Assembly (NCBI GenBank): GCA_028708195.1
Contig: JAQVZK010000045.1
Location: 1 to 10,909 of the forward strand
DNA length: 10,909 bases
Source of the DNA: Desulfovibrio sp.
GTDB lineage: Bacteria > Desulfobacterota > Desulfovibrionia > Desulfovibrionales > Desulfovibrionaceae
Direction of reading: 5' to 3'
The notes under the pieces are model-generated. The model did no database searches and had not been told where the DNA came from. It was given only the letters and a program-made list of their open reading frames with translations. Numbering within the stretch: the stretch's first letter is position 1; each line of letters opens with the position of its first letter. Shown in pieces: positions 1 to 5,701 of the stretch. A program made the translations under genes and the position numbers.

Positions 1-177
1 GACTCCGTGGCGGTTATCCTGAGCTATGTGGAATACGACCCCCGCCATATTCTGGAAGATTTGCGTGACACTGCCGAACAGGCCGTGCGGCAGGGCCGCA
101 TTACGCCCAGCGACAGGTTTTCCATCATGCAGGCTTTTGAAGATGGCTTGCGCGGGTATACCTATTTTGAAAGATAG
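1..177 (+). CDS. speA: Biosynthetic arginine decarboxylase, C-terminal end (partial)
   Basis: Only the last 58 codons are inside the window; the frame is open from base 1 and ends at TAG (175-177). The residues read DSVAVILSYVEYDP, then a helical stretch with ILEDLRDTAEQAVRQGRI, and end in EDGLRGYTYFER. The SVxxxLxYVxYDP start and the GYTY(L/F)E ending are what I know from the C-terminus of SpeA, the PLP-dependent enzyme converting arginine to agmatine for putrescine and spermidine synthesis in the cytoplasm. The catalytic PLP lysine and the barrel domain lie off the left edge, so function is assigned from the tail alone. A strong intrinsic terminator follows 40 bases after the stop, so the gene ends its transcription unit here. 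Less likely alternative: another fold-III decarboxylase with a similar tail. Confidence 0.75.
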   Translation, partial: DSVAVILSYVEYDPRHILEDLRDTAEQAVRQGRITPSDRFSIMQAFEDGLRGYTYFER

Positions 178-217
178 GCTTGCTGCATAAAAGTACGCTG
201 TTCTGACTTCAACGCTG

Positions 218-250
218 CGGGCGGCGGGCAAGTGCCCGCCGCCCGTTTTT
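218..250 (+). terminator. Intrinsic terminator of speA
   Basis: A perfect GC-rich inverted repeat (CGGGCGGCGGGCA at 218-230 against TGCCCGCCGCCCG at 233-245) is followed at once by TTTTT (246-250). It sits 40 bases after the speA stop and points in the right direction. On the minus strand no T-tract follows the stem, so it probably does not serve the convergent cyclase gene. Confidence 0.93.
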
Positions 251-322
251 GTAACTACCCAACGATAATGCTCTTAAAAATTCTCATTCAACAAGCGTCC
301 CTCCACAAAGCTTTTCAACCTA

Positions 323-1684
323 TCAGTTGCGGGGGGGGCGGCGTATGCTGCCGTGCGAGCTTTTATCCCTGTACATGGCCTGGTCGGCCCGTACGAACAG
401 GCCATCAAGGTCTGAACCGTCATCGGGGTACACAGCCACGCCGGTGCTGAAGGTAATGGGGTCAAAAATTCCTTCGTCTGGCAAGCCTTTCGACAGTGCT
501 TGGCGTGTATTTTCAAGCGCGTCTTGTGCTTGAGCGGCATCAATTTCTTCGGGCAGGATGAGAACGAATTCGTCACCGCCTATGCGGGCAAAGGTGTGTG
601 GCTTGGGAGCGTATTTGCTCATAATGGCCGCAACGTGCTGCAATACCAGGTCTCCGGCCTTGTGCCCGTAGTTGTCATTGATGGGTTTGAAATTATTCAG
701 GTCCAGATAGTACAGGCTGAATTTTTTATCAGGATCGTTTTTGATACGCGTGCTGAGGTTTTTGAAGAGGCCGCGCCTGTTGAAAATTCCTGTCAGGTAG
801 TCGAAATACACAATTTCTTCCAGGCGTTTGTGCGCCAGGGTTATGTCATGGCTGCGCTGTACAAGCATGGCAAACAGCAGGCTGAACAGAAGGCTGCAGC
901 TCACATAAAGCCATGTCTCCGTTCGTTGGTACCACGCCCACTTTTCAGAAAGTTTGAAAACCCACTGGGCGTTCAGGATCTGCATGGGCATTTCAAGGTA
1001 GGGGGCCCCTTTTTCTTCAGGGGTGGTACCCACGGCGATTAACTGCCGTGCGCCATTGTCGGGGTTGGTGCGCCAGATTTGATAGTGCAGGCCCAGATCG
1101 TCAAGCAGCTCCATCTCCGCATCTTTCAGTACTTCAGGAAAATGGAGCGCAATGGAAACGAGCCCCCAGAACTGTCTGGCCCCGTTCTGGTCCTTGATAT
1201 AGACCGAGAGCCTGCCCACGAGGCCCGAGCCGCCCGTGATGAGAGGTATGGGGCCAGCCATGACGATGTTGCTGCTGTGCCGGGTTTTTATTGCCTCCTG
1301 GCTGCCGTAGGAGTGGGCCAACAGGTCTTTGCCCAGTACCGCCTCATTGCCCTGCAAGGGGTACGCATGGCTTACGACGCCCTGTGGCGCGATAACCATG
1401 ACTTGAATGCACGGGTCGTCAAGAAGGGCGGCCGCCACCTGCTCAAAGCCTTCAATTTTACCGTTTTTGGCAATAACGAGAGTGGCAAGCGTTTGTGTTT
1501 TATAGAATATTTTTGTCAGAACGCTTGCCAGTTTTTCTTTTTGCAAAGTAAAAACACTTCTGAGTTCGGCAGTGCGCACCTGGGAGCCGCGCTCCACAAG
1601 AAACCATGTTCCCATAAGCGTCAGCAACAACGAGACCAGAAGTGTCGTATAAAAATATCGGTGGTCTCTTGACGGGTCTTTCAT
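323..1684 (-). CDS. Membrane CHASE-like sensor diguanylate cyclase (GGDEF)
   Basis: A 453-residue inner-membrane signalling protein predicted to make cyclic di-GMP from two GTP. Order of parts: membrane segment about residues 11-30; periplasmic sensor about 31-255 with the CHASE-like signature IAPQGVVSHAYPLQGNE (98-114); second membrane segment about 256-275; short linker; GGDEF domain about 290-445. The catalytic domain carries DYLTGIFNRRG (295-305), LDLNNFKPINDNYGHKAGD (327-345) and an intact GGDEF (369-373), so activity is expected. The inhibitory RxxD I-site that would lie five residues before GGDEF is absent (PKPH instead). Start ATG at 1684 has a GGAG ribosome site seven bases upstream. 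No EAL, PAS or HAMP domain is visible. The gene is monocistronic, convergent with speA, and preceded by a long AT-rich gap. The ligand cannot be told from sequence. A run of eight C (coding strand, 331-338) lies in the last codons. Confidence 0.9.
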   Translation of the reverse strand: MKDPSRDHRYFYTTLLVSLLLTLMGTWFLVERGSQVRTAELRSVFTLQKEKLASVLTKIFYKTQTLATLVIAKNGKIEGFEQVAAALLDDPCIQVMVIAPQGVVSHAYPLQGNEAVLGKDLLAHSYGSQEAIKTRHSSNIVMAGPIPLITGGSGLVGRLSVYIKDQNGARQFWGLVSIALHFPEVLKDAEMELLDDLGLHYQIWRTNPDNGARQLIAVGTTPEEKGAPYLEMPMQILNAQWVFKLSEKWAWYQRTETWLYVSCSLLFSLLFAMLVQRSHDITLAHKRLEEIVYFDYLTGIFNRRGLFKNLSTRIKNDPDKKFSLYYLDLNNFKPINDNYGHKAGDLVLQHVAAIMSKYAPKPHTFARIGGDEFVLILPEEIDAAQAQDALENTRQALSKGLPDEGIFDPITFSTGVAVYPDDGSDLDGLFVRADQAMYRDKSSHGSIRRPPRN

Positions 1685-2019
1685 GTGAGGCTCCAGAGTT
1701 GCCGCAGGCGGCTTATTTTTACCATTTGCGCAGTGCCTGTTGATGACTGGCTTGCGTTAATGGTGTCTGCCATAGGCATTCCAACAAATTTGAGTTGCAG
1801 CACTGAAAGTTTTTATGGCGCTGCTTTTGTAGTTGTATTTTTTCTTGCTTTGACGCGAGCTGGAGCTCTGCAGGTTTTGAGGGTGGGCAGGTATGGCGTA
1901 GTTTGTTTTTCGTTGCTGTGAAACCTTGAGCCATAATCATAATAGTGTGTTATAAAAAATAATGGGCGTTATTTAAATGCAACTGTAAATTCAGGTGAAG
2001 TACTGTTATAGTGTTTGTG

Positions 2020-2111
2020 CTGTTTATGGCACGTATGTTGATGCATATGTTTAATTTTGGTTTTAATTTAAAAAATTAATATGTTATAGCTCCAATATGC
2101 GCCATAAACAG
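2020..2111. repeat. Separated 11-bp inverted repeat
   Basis: CTGTTTATGGC at 2020-2030 is exactly the reverse complement of GCCATAAACAG at 2101-2111, with 70 bases between the arms. Inside lies a second, AT-only palindrome, TTAATTT-AAA-AAATTAA (2063-2079). The repeat is real in the sequence; whether it means anything is open, since AT-rich DNA gives such matches by chance. Confidence 0.4.
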
Positions 2112-2153
2112 ACATGACACTGCTATGGTTGCATGAAAAAATATTTATGTATG

Positions 2154-2223
2154 CATAAAATACGGTGTTTTATACTAATAAAACGCTTTGTTGTATGGCA
2201 GGCTCATGCACGTATAAAATACG
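2154..2223. repeat. Direct repeat of ATAAAATACG with a hairpin between the copies
   Basis: ATAAAATACG occurs at 2155-2164 and again at 2214-2223, both copies a few bases after ATGCA. Between them is a perfect 7-bp hairpin, GTTTTAT-ACTA-ATAAAAC (2167-2184). Spacing and shape could suit regulator binding sites upstream of the cyclase gene, but they lie about 480-540 bases from its start. Confidence 0.35.
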
Positions 2224-2286
2224 CCCATCTTTTTAAGATTTTTATGGCTAGCTGATATTATTCGATACCGTTTCAAAAGGCTAGTG

Positions 2287-2311
2287 CCTGGTCAACAATA
2301 AGTGTTGCAGG
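2287..2311. repeat. Imperfect hairpin downstream of the selenium-cluster operon
   Basis: CCTG-gt-CAACA (2287-2297) pairs with TGTTG-CAGG (2303-2311) around loop ATAAG, nine pairs with a two-base bulge. On the minus strand it lies about 40 bases after the kinase stop and is followed, nine bases on, by TTTT. It might be a weak terminator of the operon, but the distance between stem and T-tract argues against efficient intrinsic termination. Confidence 0.3.
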
Positions 2312-2351
2312 AGCTACCCAACTTCAGGGCGTATTTTTTAGGCGGGGCTTT

Positions 2352-3242
2352 TTAACGGTCGGGCTTCAAAATCTCCTGGGCATGACTGTGCAAAACCTGG
2401 GGTAACTGCACCAGCAGTTGTCCTACCTGGGTCCCGGGGTCGGGGGCGCAGTGCCGTGCCAGCAGGCGGGCAAGGCGTGCGGCGGCGAGGCAGGCCCTGC
2501 ACAACGGAACCTTGCCCGCCTGCAGGGCAGTGACAAGGCCAGTCACAAGGTCGCCTGTACCGCCTATACATTCCATTGCCGGTTCCGAGGGTTCTGCAAC
2601 CGTCGCCATAAGGTGTCCTTCACAGACAATATGGTCGGCGCGGCCCTTGATGATCAGGTTGGCTGGGCAGTTGCCGTGCGTCTGGGCGCGGGCCAGCAGG
2701 GCGGGGATGTCATCCTCCTCTGCCAGCAAAAATCCTCTGGTATAGAAGGGATGCGGGGCTTTTTCGTCAGCCAGAAAGGCCATTTCGCCAATGTCCGGCG
2801 TAAAGAGGTCATAGGCGTCGGCATACCCGCTCATCTTGGCCACATACATGAAGCCCGCGTCCGCAACCAGTACGGGGGCCGGTTGCAGCGCCTGCATGGC
2901 CATGAGCACGCGGTTGTGCCAGTCAACATCGGGAAAAAGATAGTGAAAGGTCAGCCCCTCGGGGGCCAGGGCTGTGACATGCTCTGTAAGCCACGCATAC
3001 AGGGCGCGGCTGCCAGCGCCGGAACCCGTGTCTCCGGCCAGCAGAAGGCGTGGGGGCTCAAAGCCCAGGGCCTCGCAGGCCAGTATGGCAGTGGCGGCCA
3101 GTGCCGCAGTGCCGCGCTGCACGGGTATGGCCATGCCATCAGCCAGATGCAGCATGCCGTCACGCACTTGCGCCGGAGCGCGCGCCGCCGCCGTGCAAAG
3201 GCCCACATCCCTGTCTGGCAGTGTGCCCGCTATGTACCACAC
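2352..3242 (-). CDS. YjeF C-terminal / NAD(P)HX dehydratase-like kinase-fold protein
   Basis: A 296-residue stand-alone protein of the ribokinase-like superfamily, closest by motif to the YjeF C-terminal domain (ADP/ATP-dependent NAD(P)H-hydrate dehydratase). Visible: glycine-rich AGDTGSGAGS (69-78), TPDIGEMAFLADE (148-160, matching the family's TPxxGEMxxL), NLIIKGRADHIV (195-206) and the nucleotide/catalytic loop ECIGGTGDLVTG (224-235) with Asp231 in the base position. The YjeF N-terminal epimerase domain is missing. The start is GTG at 3242, supported by GGAGG (3251-3255) eight bases upstream; it overlaps the end of the DUF3343 gene by 13 bases, so the two are probably translationally coupled. 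It is the last gene of the yedE operon. The true substrate is unknown to me: the context suggests a link to selenium or sulfur handling, but ordinary NAD(P)HX repair is equally possible. Confidence 0.75.
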   Translation of the reverse strand: MWYIAGTLPDRDVGLCTAAARAPAQVRDGMLHLADGMAIPVQRGTAALAATAILACEALGFEPPRLLLAGDTGSGAGSRALYAWLTEHVTALAPEGLTFHYLFPDVDWHNRVLMAMQALQPAPVLVADAGFMYVAKMSGYADAYDLFTPDIGEMAFLADEKAPHPFYTRGFLLAEEDDIPALLARAQTHGNCPANLIIKGRADHIVCEGHLMATVAEPSEPAMECIGGTGDLVTGLVTALQAGKVPLCRACLAAARLARLLARHCAPDPGTQVGQLLVQLPQVLHSHAQEILKPDR

Positions 3243-3898
3243 GGGTGCTGCCTCCGTAGTTCTTCATAGGCTTTTTGCAGGCTGTAGCAGCAGAGCGTCT
3301 GCCCCAGGCTTCGCGGTTCGGGGGCTTCATCCAGGCGCAGGCCGCACAGGCAGTGCGCAAGCCAGGGCACGTCCGGGCAGCCGCCGCCAGATATGTTCAC
3401 AATGCGCCCGTCGCGTTTGTCGAGGGTAATCTTCATATTGGCGGCGCGCACCATGATCCAGTGGCCCAGATGCTTGACGTGGTACAGCGATACCGGTTCA
3501 AGCAATACATCGTGGGCACTGACGACCTGTTCTGGTCGCAGGCCGCCCTTGGCCAGGGTTTCCAGCACCAGGGCCTGACTGACCAGCTCAAAAACCACCA
3601 CCATGTCGCAGCCCGTGCGCAACTGCGGCGGCGGGCCTTTGACCTCAACGGCAAGCCCGGCTTTGCGCAGCAGACTTTCGGCCTTGATGACTTCGCCCGT
3701 GTGGGCAAAGACCAGCAGCCCCCTGTCGCTGAGCGCCTTGACCGCCTCCTGATCTGGGGAGATTTTGCCCGAAGCTGGCTGGATTTTGTCCGAAGCAAGC
3801 CGGGCCGGGTCGTTGACAAGCCCCCCAAAAGCCTGACGCAGCCTGTGCATCAGCCCGCCGGATTTTTTGCCGCTCTTGCCCGAAATGTTGTCCATCAT
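3230..3898 (-). CDS. DUF3343 (putative Se/S carrier-like) protein with Cys-rich C-terminal extension
   Basis: A 222-residue soluble protein. Residues 1-57 are basic and low in order. Residues about 58-130 match DUF3343: LLVFAHTGEVIKAESLLRKAG, then VEVKGPPPQLRTGCDM with the conserved cysteine Cys97. DUF3343 proteins are usually only about 80 residues and occur near selenium or sulfur genes, hence the carrier proposal; no reaction is established to my knowledge. Residues about 135-222 form an extension I do not recognise, with GGGCPDVP (171-178), HCLC (182-185), TLCCY (201-205) and Cys220. ATG is at 3898, followed directly by a second ATG; the upstream GAGAGAG is a modest ribosome site that fits either. 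It lies 78 bases after the tusA-like gene, across a stem-loop, and its TAG stop lies inside the next gene. Membership of the selenium cluster supports the family call. Confidence 0.8.
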   Translation of the reverse strand: MMDNISGKSGKKSGGLMHRLRQAFGGLVNDPARLASDKIQPASGKISPDQEAVKALSDRGLLVFAHTGEVIKAESLLRKAGLAVEVKGPPPQLRTGCDMVVVFELVSQALVLETLAKGGLRPEQVVSAHDVLLEPVSLYHVKHLGHWIMVRAANMKITLDKRDGRIVNISGGGCPDVPWLAHCLCGLRLDEAPEPRSLGQTLCCYSLQKAYEELRRQHPCGT

Positions 3899-3920
3899 GC
3901 TCTCTCGATTATGCTATCTC

Positions 3921-3945
3921 GCCGGGCGGGCATGGCCCGCCCGGC
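3921..3945 (-). other. Perfect 11-bp intercistronic stem-loop
   Basis: GCCGGGCGGGC (3921-3931) and GCCCGCCCGGC (3935-3945) form a perfect stem with a three-base loop between the tusA-like and DUF3343 genes. In the direction of transcription (minus) no T-tract follows, so it is not a classical intrinsic terminator. It may stabilise the upstream yedE-tusA part of the message or reduce expression of the two downstream genes. Confidence 0.7.
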
Positions 3946-3976
3946 TGGATTTTAGCGCAAGTGGCCCTGGTATTTG

Positions 3977-4195
3977 TCAGGACTTGTAGATTTCAAGCCG
4001 GGTTATGCCCTGGCCTTCATCGGAGCTCTCAACGCTGTAGCCACGGTTGCGGGCGGCGCGGCTGACGTTTTCGAGGCTGGCGTCGTTGTCCACCAGCACA
4101 TTGAACGCGCTTGAGGCATCAGCCTTGGCGGCGTTGAGAAAGAGCAGCACGGGCTGCGGGCAGGAAAGGCCGCGGGTATCAATAAGTTCAGACAT
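3977..4195 (-). CDS. TusA/SirA-like sulfurtransferase (YedF N-terminal type)
   Basis: A 72-residue protein starting MSELIDTRGLSCPQPV. The CPxP motif (Cys12-Pro-Gln-Pro15) is intact; in TusA this cysteine carries a persulfide, and in the selenium-linked YedF family the same domain is thought to handle sulfur or selenium. An in-frame upstream ATG at 4237 would add 14 residues (ending QERRI) but lies inside yedE; the start at 4195 has GAGAGG six bases upstream, matches the family N-terminus, and overlaps the yedE stop in the sequence TAATG, so the pair is translationally coupled. Selenium-type YedF proteins usually carry a second, DsrE-like domain, which is absent here; the frame closes at TGA (3977-3979). 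Position directly behind a YedE-type transporter suggests it receives the imported chalcogen (inference). Confidence 0.87.
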   Translation of the reverse strand: MSELIDTRGLSCPQPVLLFLNAAKADASSAFNVLVDNDASLENVSRAARNRGYSVESSDEGQGITRLEIYKS

Positions 4196-5289
4196 TATGC
4201 GCCTCTCTTGCAGTTGAAGAATCCTACGCACAGACAAATCCCAAGTCCTGCCAGGGTGGCAGCCATGCCGTGGGGGCCAATGCCGGTTGTGCTTGAGGCC
4301 ATGCCAAAGTTATGGGCCATGGCTGTGCCCACAATGAGGCCAACGGCAAAGACGGCGGCGTCATTGTCGCCTTCGCCAGCCATGAAAAGCTGACGTCCGG
4401 GGCAGCCGCCCGCAAGCGCAAAGGCAAGGCCGGCCGTAACCATGCCCATAAAATTCCAGAGGTTGTTTGGCTGGGCCACAGGCTGGTTTTCAAAACCCCA
4501 GTGAAAGGAGCCAAAGCTGAGGTTCATGACCAGGGCCGCCGCAAACATGGCTATGAAGCCCAAAGCCAGATACCACTGGTTGAAAAGAATGACGTCGCGC
4601 AAGGCACCCATAGTGCAAAAACGGCTGCGCTGGGCCAGAAAGCCCACAGCAAGGCCAGCGCACAGGGAGAAGATAAAGGGCGCGTGCTGTGAGCCGGGCC
4701 CCTTTATGGAATAGAAGAGCACGCCGCTTTTGAGCTCGCCGATCACTTGCGGATCAGCAAGATACAGGGCCACAAGCCCAAGCATGAGCGCAGGCAGCAA
4801 GAGGCCCGATATTTTTCCCTGCGTCTGGCTGCGGCCAAGTGAAAAACCCATGCGAAAAAACACGGTGCCAATGCCTACGCCAACAATAAGGCCCGCAAGG
4901 CCAAAAAGGGCATGGGCGTCACCGCCTGCCAGGCGCAGGATGACGCGCCAGGGGCAACCCAGAAAAACCAGCGCGCCTATGCCTGCGATGGCACCGAGAA
5001 AAAAGCGGGTAATGGGGGCAGAGCCGCCGCGTGGCTTGTACTCGCCAAAAAGCATGGCCGCCGCAAAAGCTCCCAGCACCATGCCCAGAATTTCAGGGCG
5101 CAGGTATTGCACCACTTCAGCCCTGTGCAGGCCCACAGCCCCGGCAATGTCGCGGTTGAAGCAGACGACGCAAATGCCCATATTGCCGGGATTACCAGCC
5201 TGTTGCAGCATTACGGCCACAACGCCAAAAATGAGGCCCACCACAACGATGCCTGTAGTGGTGGAAAGGATGTTGAAATACTGTTTCAT
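4195..5289 (-). CDS. yedE: YedE-type putative selenium/sulfur transporter (YeeE/YedE family)
   Basis: A 364-residue integral membrane protein with about nine or ten hydrophobic segments. It shows the two-fold repeat of YeeE/YedE transporters, each half with cysteine sites: GICVVCFNRD (38-47, Cys40 and Cys43) and FLGCPWR (109-115, Cys112) in the first half; RSRFCTMGALRD (221-232, Cys225) and AGGCPGRQLFMAGEGD (293-308, Cys296) in the second. In YeeE homologues such in-membrane cysteines relay thiosulfate; the YedE branch is associated with selenium-using genomes and proposed to import a selenium compound. ATG at 5289 is supported by a strong AGGAGG five bases upstream. First gene of a four-gene operon with a TusA-like protein (one-base overlap), DUF3343 and a kinase-fold protein. 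The selenium role rests on this context and on the selenoprotein gene nearby; a sulfur substrate remains possible. Confidence 0.88.
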   Translation of the reverse strand: MKQYFNILSTTTGIVVVGLIFGVVAVMLQQAGNPGNMGICVVCFNRDIAGAVGLHRAEVVQYLRPEILGMVLGAFAAAMLFGEYKPRGGSAPITRFFLGAIAGIGALVFLGCPWRVILRLAGGDAHALFGLAGLIVGVGIGTVFFRMGFSLGRSQTQGKISGLLLPALMLGLVALYLADPQVIGELKSGVLFYSIKGPGSQHAPFIFSLCAGLAVGFLAQRSRFCTMGALRDVILFNQWYLALGFIAMFAAALVMNLSFGSFHWGFENQPVAQPNNLWNFMGMVTAGLAFALAGGCPGRQLFMAGEGDNDAAVFAVGLIVGTAMAHNFGMASSTTGIGPHGMAATLAGLGICLCVGFFNCKRGA

Positions 5290-5665
5290 GGGTTCCTCCT
5301 GCTCCTGCTTGTGGGCGTTGGCCCGTTGCTGAACGGCCGTGAGGCCGACAGAACGCGGACGGAGGATTACCCCTTGCTCAGGTTTGTCGCGTCATGCCTT
5401 GTACCCGCAAAACGCGCCGCCGCCCGCATACACTCCACACCGTGAAGTTGCCGGGTTTGCGTCAGGTTTTGCGCTTGGGCATGCTCGATCCTTGATTGCC
5501 GCACAGATGTCGTCTGTGGGGGCTGGCGGATGAAAGATTTGTCGAACCAATGGACATGCGGGCAAAGGCCACCGCAGAAACCGTTGTTTATGGCGCATCA
5601 GCCGCCGCATCAGCCGCCGCATCAGGCGGGCCAGGCAGACATGCGGGCAAGGGCTGTGTCTCACC
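5290..5665 (-). other. Upstream region of the yedE operon
   Basis: About 375 bases between the pyrR terminator and yedE. It should hold the operon promoter and leader on the minus strand. No good TTGACA/TATAAT pair was seen; TGGCCCGCCTGATGC (minus strand, about 5632-5618) has the GG-N10-GC spacing of sigma54 sites but overlaps a GC-rich tandem repeat and could be chance. A hairpin CACAGA-TGTCG-TCTGTG is at 5502-5518. A minus-strand frame at 5392-5667 is rich in MRRL repeats from the tandem repeat and is not credible as a gene. No tRNA and no riboswitch class was recognised. Confidence 0.5.
5595..5629. repeat. 12-bp tandem repeat, 2.5 copies
   Basis: GCATCAGCCGCC is repeated head to tail at 5595-5606 and 5607-5618, followed by the half unit GCATCA (5619-5624) and then GGCGG (5625-5629), which can pair with the preceding CCGCC around a GCATCA loop. 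Copy number could vary between strains. Confidence 0.8.
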
Positions 5666-5695
5666 AAAAACTGTGGCGAGGGCAGTGCCCTCGCC
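5666..5695 (-). terminator. Intrinsic terminator of pyrR
   Basis: GGCGAGGGC (5675-5683) and GCCCTCGCC (5687-5695) form a 9-bp stem with a three-base loop seven bases after the pyrR stop. On the minus strand the stem is followed after four bases by TTTTT (5670-5666). Confidence 0.82.
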
Positions 5696-5701
5696 CAAAA
5701 A

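Larger units (their letters stand above)
1685..2351. other. AT-rich intergenic region without a credible gene
   Basis: About 670 bases between the cyclase start and the end of the minus-strand kinase gene. From about 1930 to 2280 it is far more AT-rich than anything else in the window. Short open frames at 1685-1921 (+) and 1719-1940 (-) lack a convincing ribosome site and recognisable residues, so I do not call them. It must hold the cyclase promoter on the minus strand; I could find only weak candidates (for example TTGGAA with a 16-base spacer to CATTAA about 80-110 bases upstream of the ATG). It holds several inverted repeats listed separately. No tRNA or known riboswitch fold was recognised. 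It could contain an unannotated small RNA or a nucleoid-protein binding region. Confidence 0.6.

Noticed and set aside
1693..1720. GCCGC-AG-GCGGC followed by TTATTTTT as a plus-strand terminator
   Set aside because: The stem is only four or five pairs and no plus-strand transcript is expected to arrive here.
1685..1921. Small plus-strand open frame in the AT-rich gap
   Set aside because: It begins inside the cyclase ribosome-site region, lacks its own ribosome site and has no recognisable feature.
2418..3269. Long plus-strand open frame opposite the kinase gene
   Set aside because: It is the shadow of a GC-rich minus-strand gene with recognisable motifs; its own translation shows no known family.
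3921..3979. TGA at the end of the tusA-like gene as selenocysteine, with the 3921-3945 stem as SECIS
   Set aside because: The protein is already full length for a TusA domain, the loop lies about 43 bases after TGA (beyond the usual limit) and contains no G near its start (CAT), and the read-through residues resemble nothing.
5618..5632. Sigma54-type promoter (GG-N10-GC) for yedE on the minus strand
   Set aside because: The match is partial (no A at -21 region, ATGC in place of TTGC) and overlaps a GC-rich tandem repeat where such spacing arises easily; kept only as a remark.
5290..5665. tRNA-Sec or a riboswitch upstream of yedE
   Set aside because: No acceptor stem/T-loop arrangement, no conserved cobalamin, TPP or c-di-GMP core was recognisable on either strand.
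5392..5667. Minus-strand open frame upstream of yedE
   Set aside because: Its MRRLMRRLMR stretch derives from the 12-bp tandem repeat and it runs over the pyrR terminator; no ribosome site or family match.
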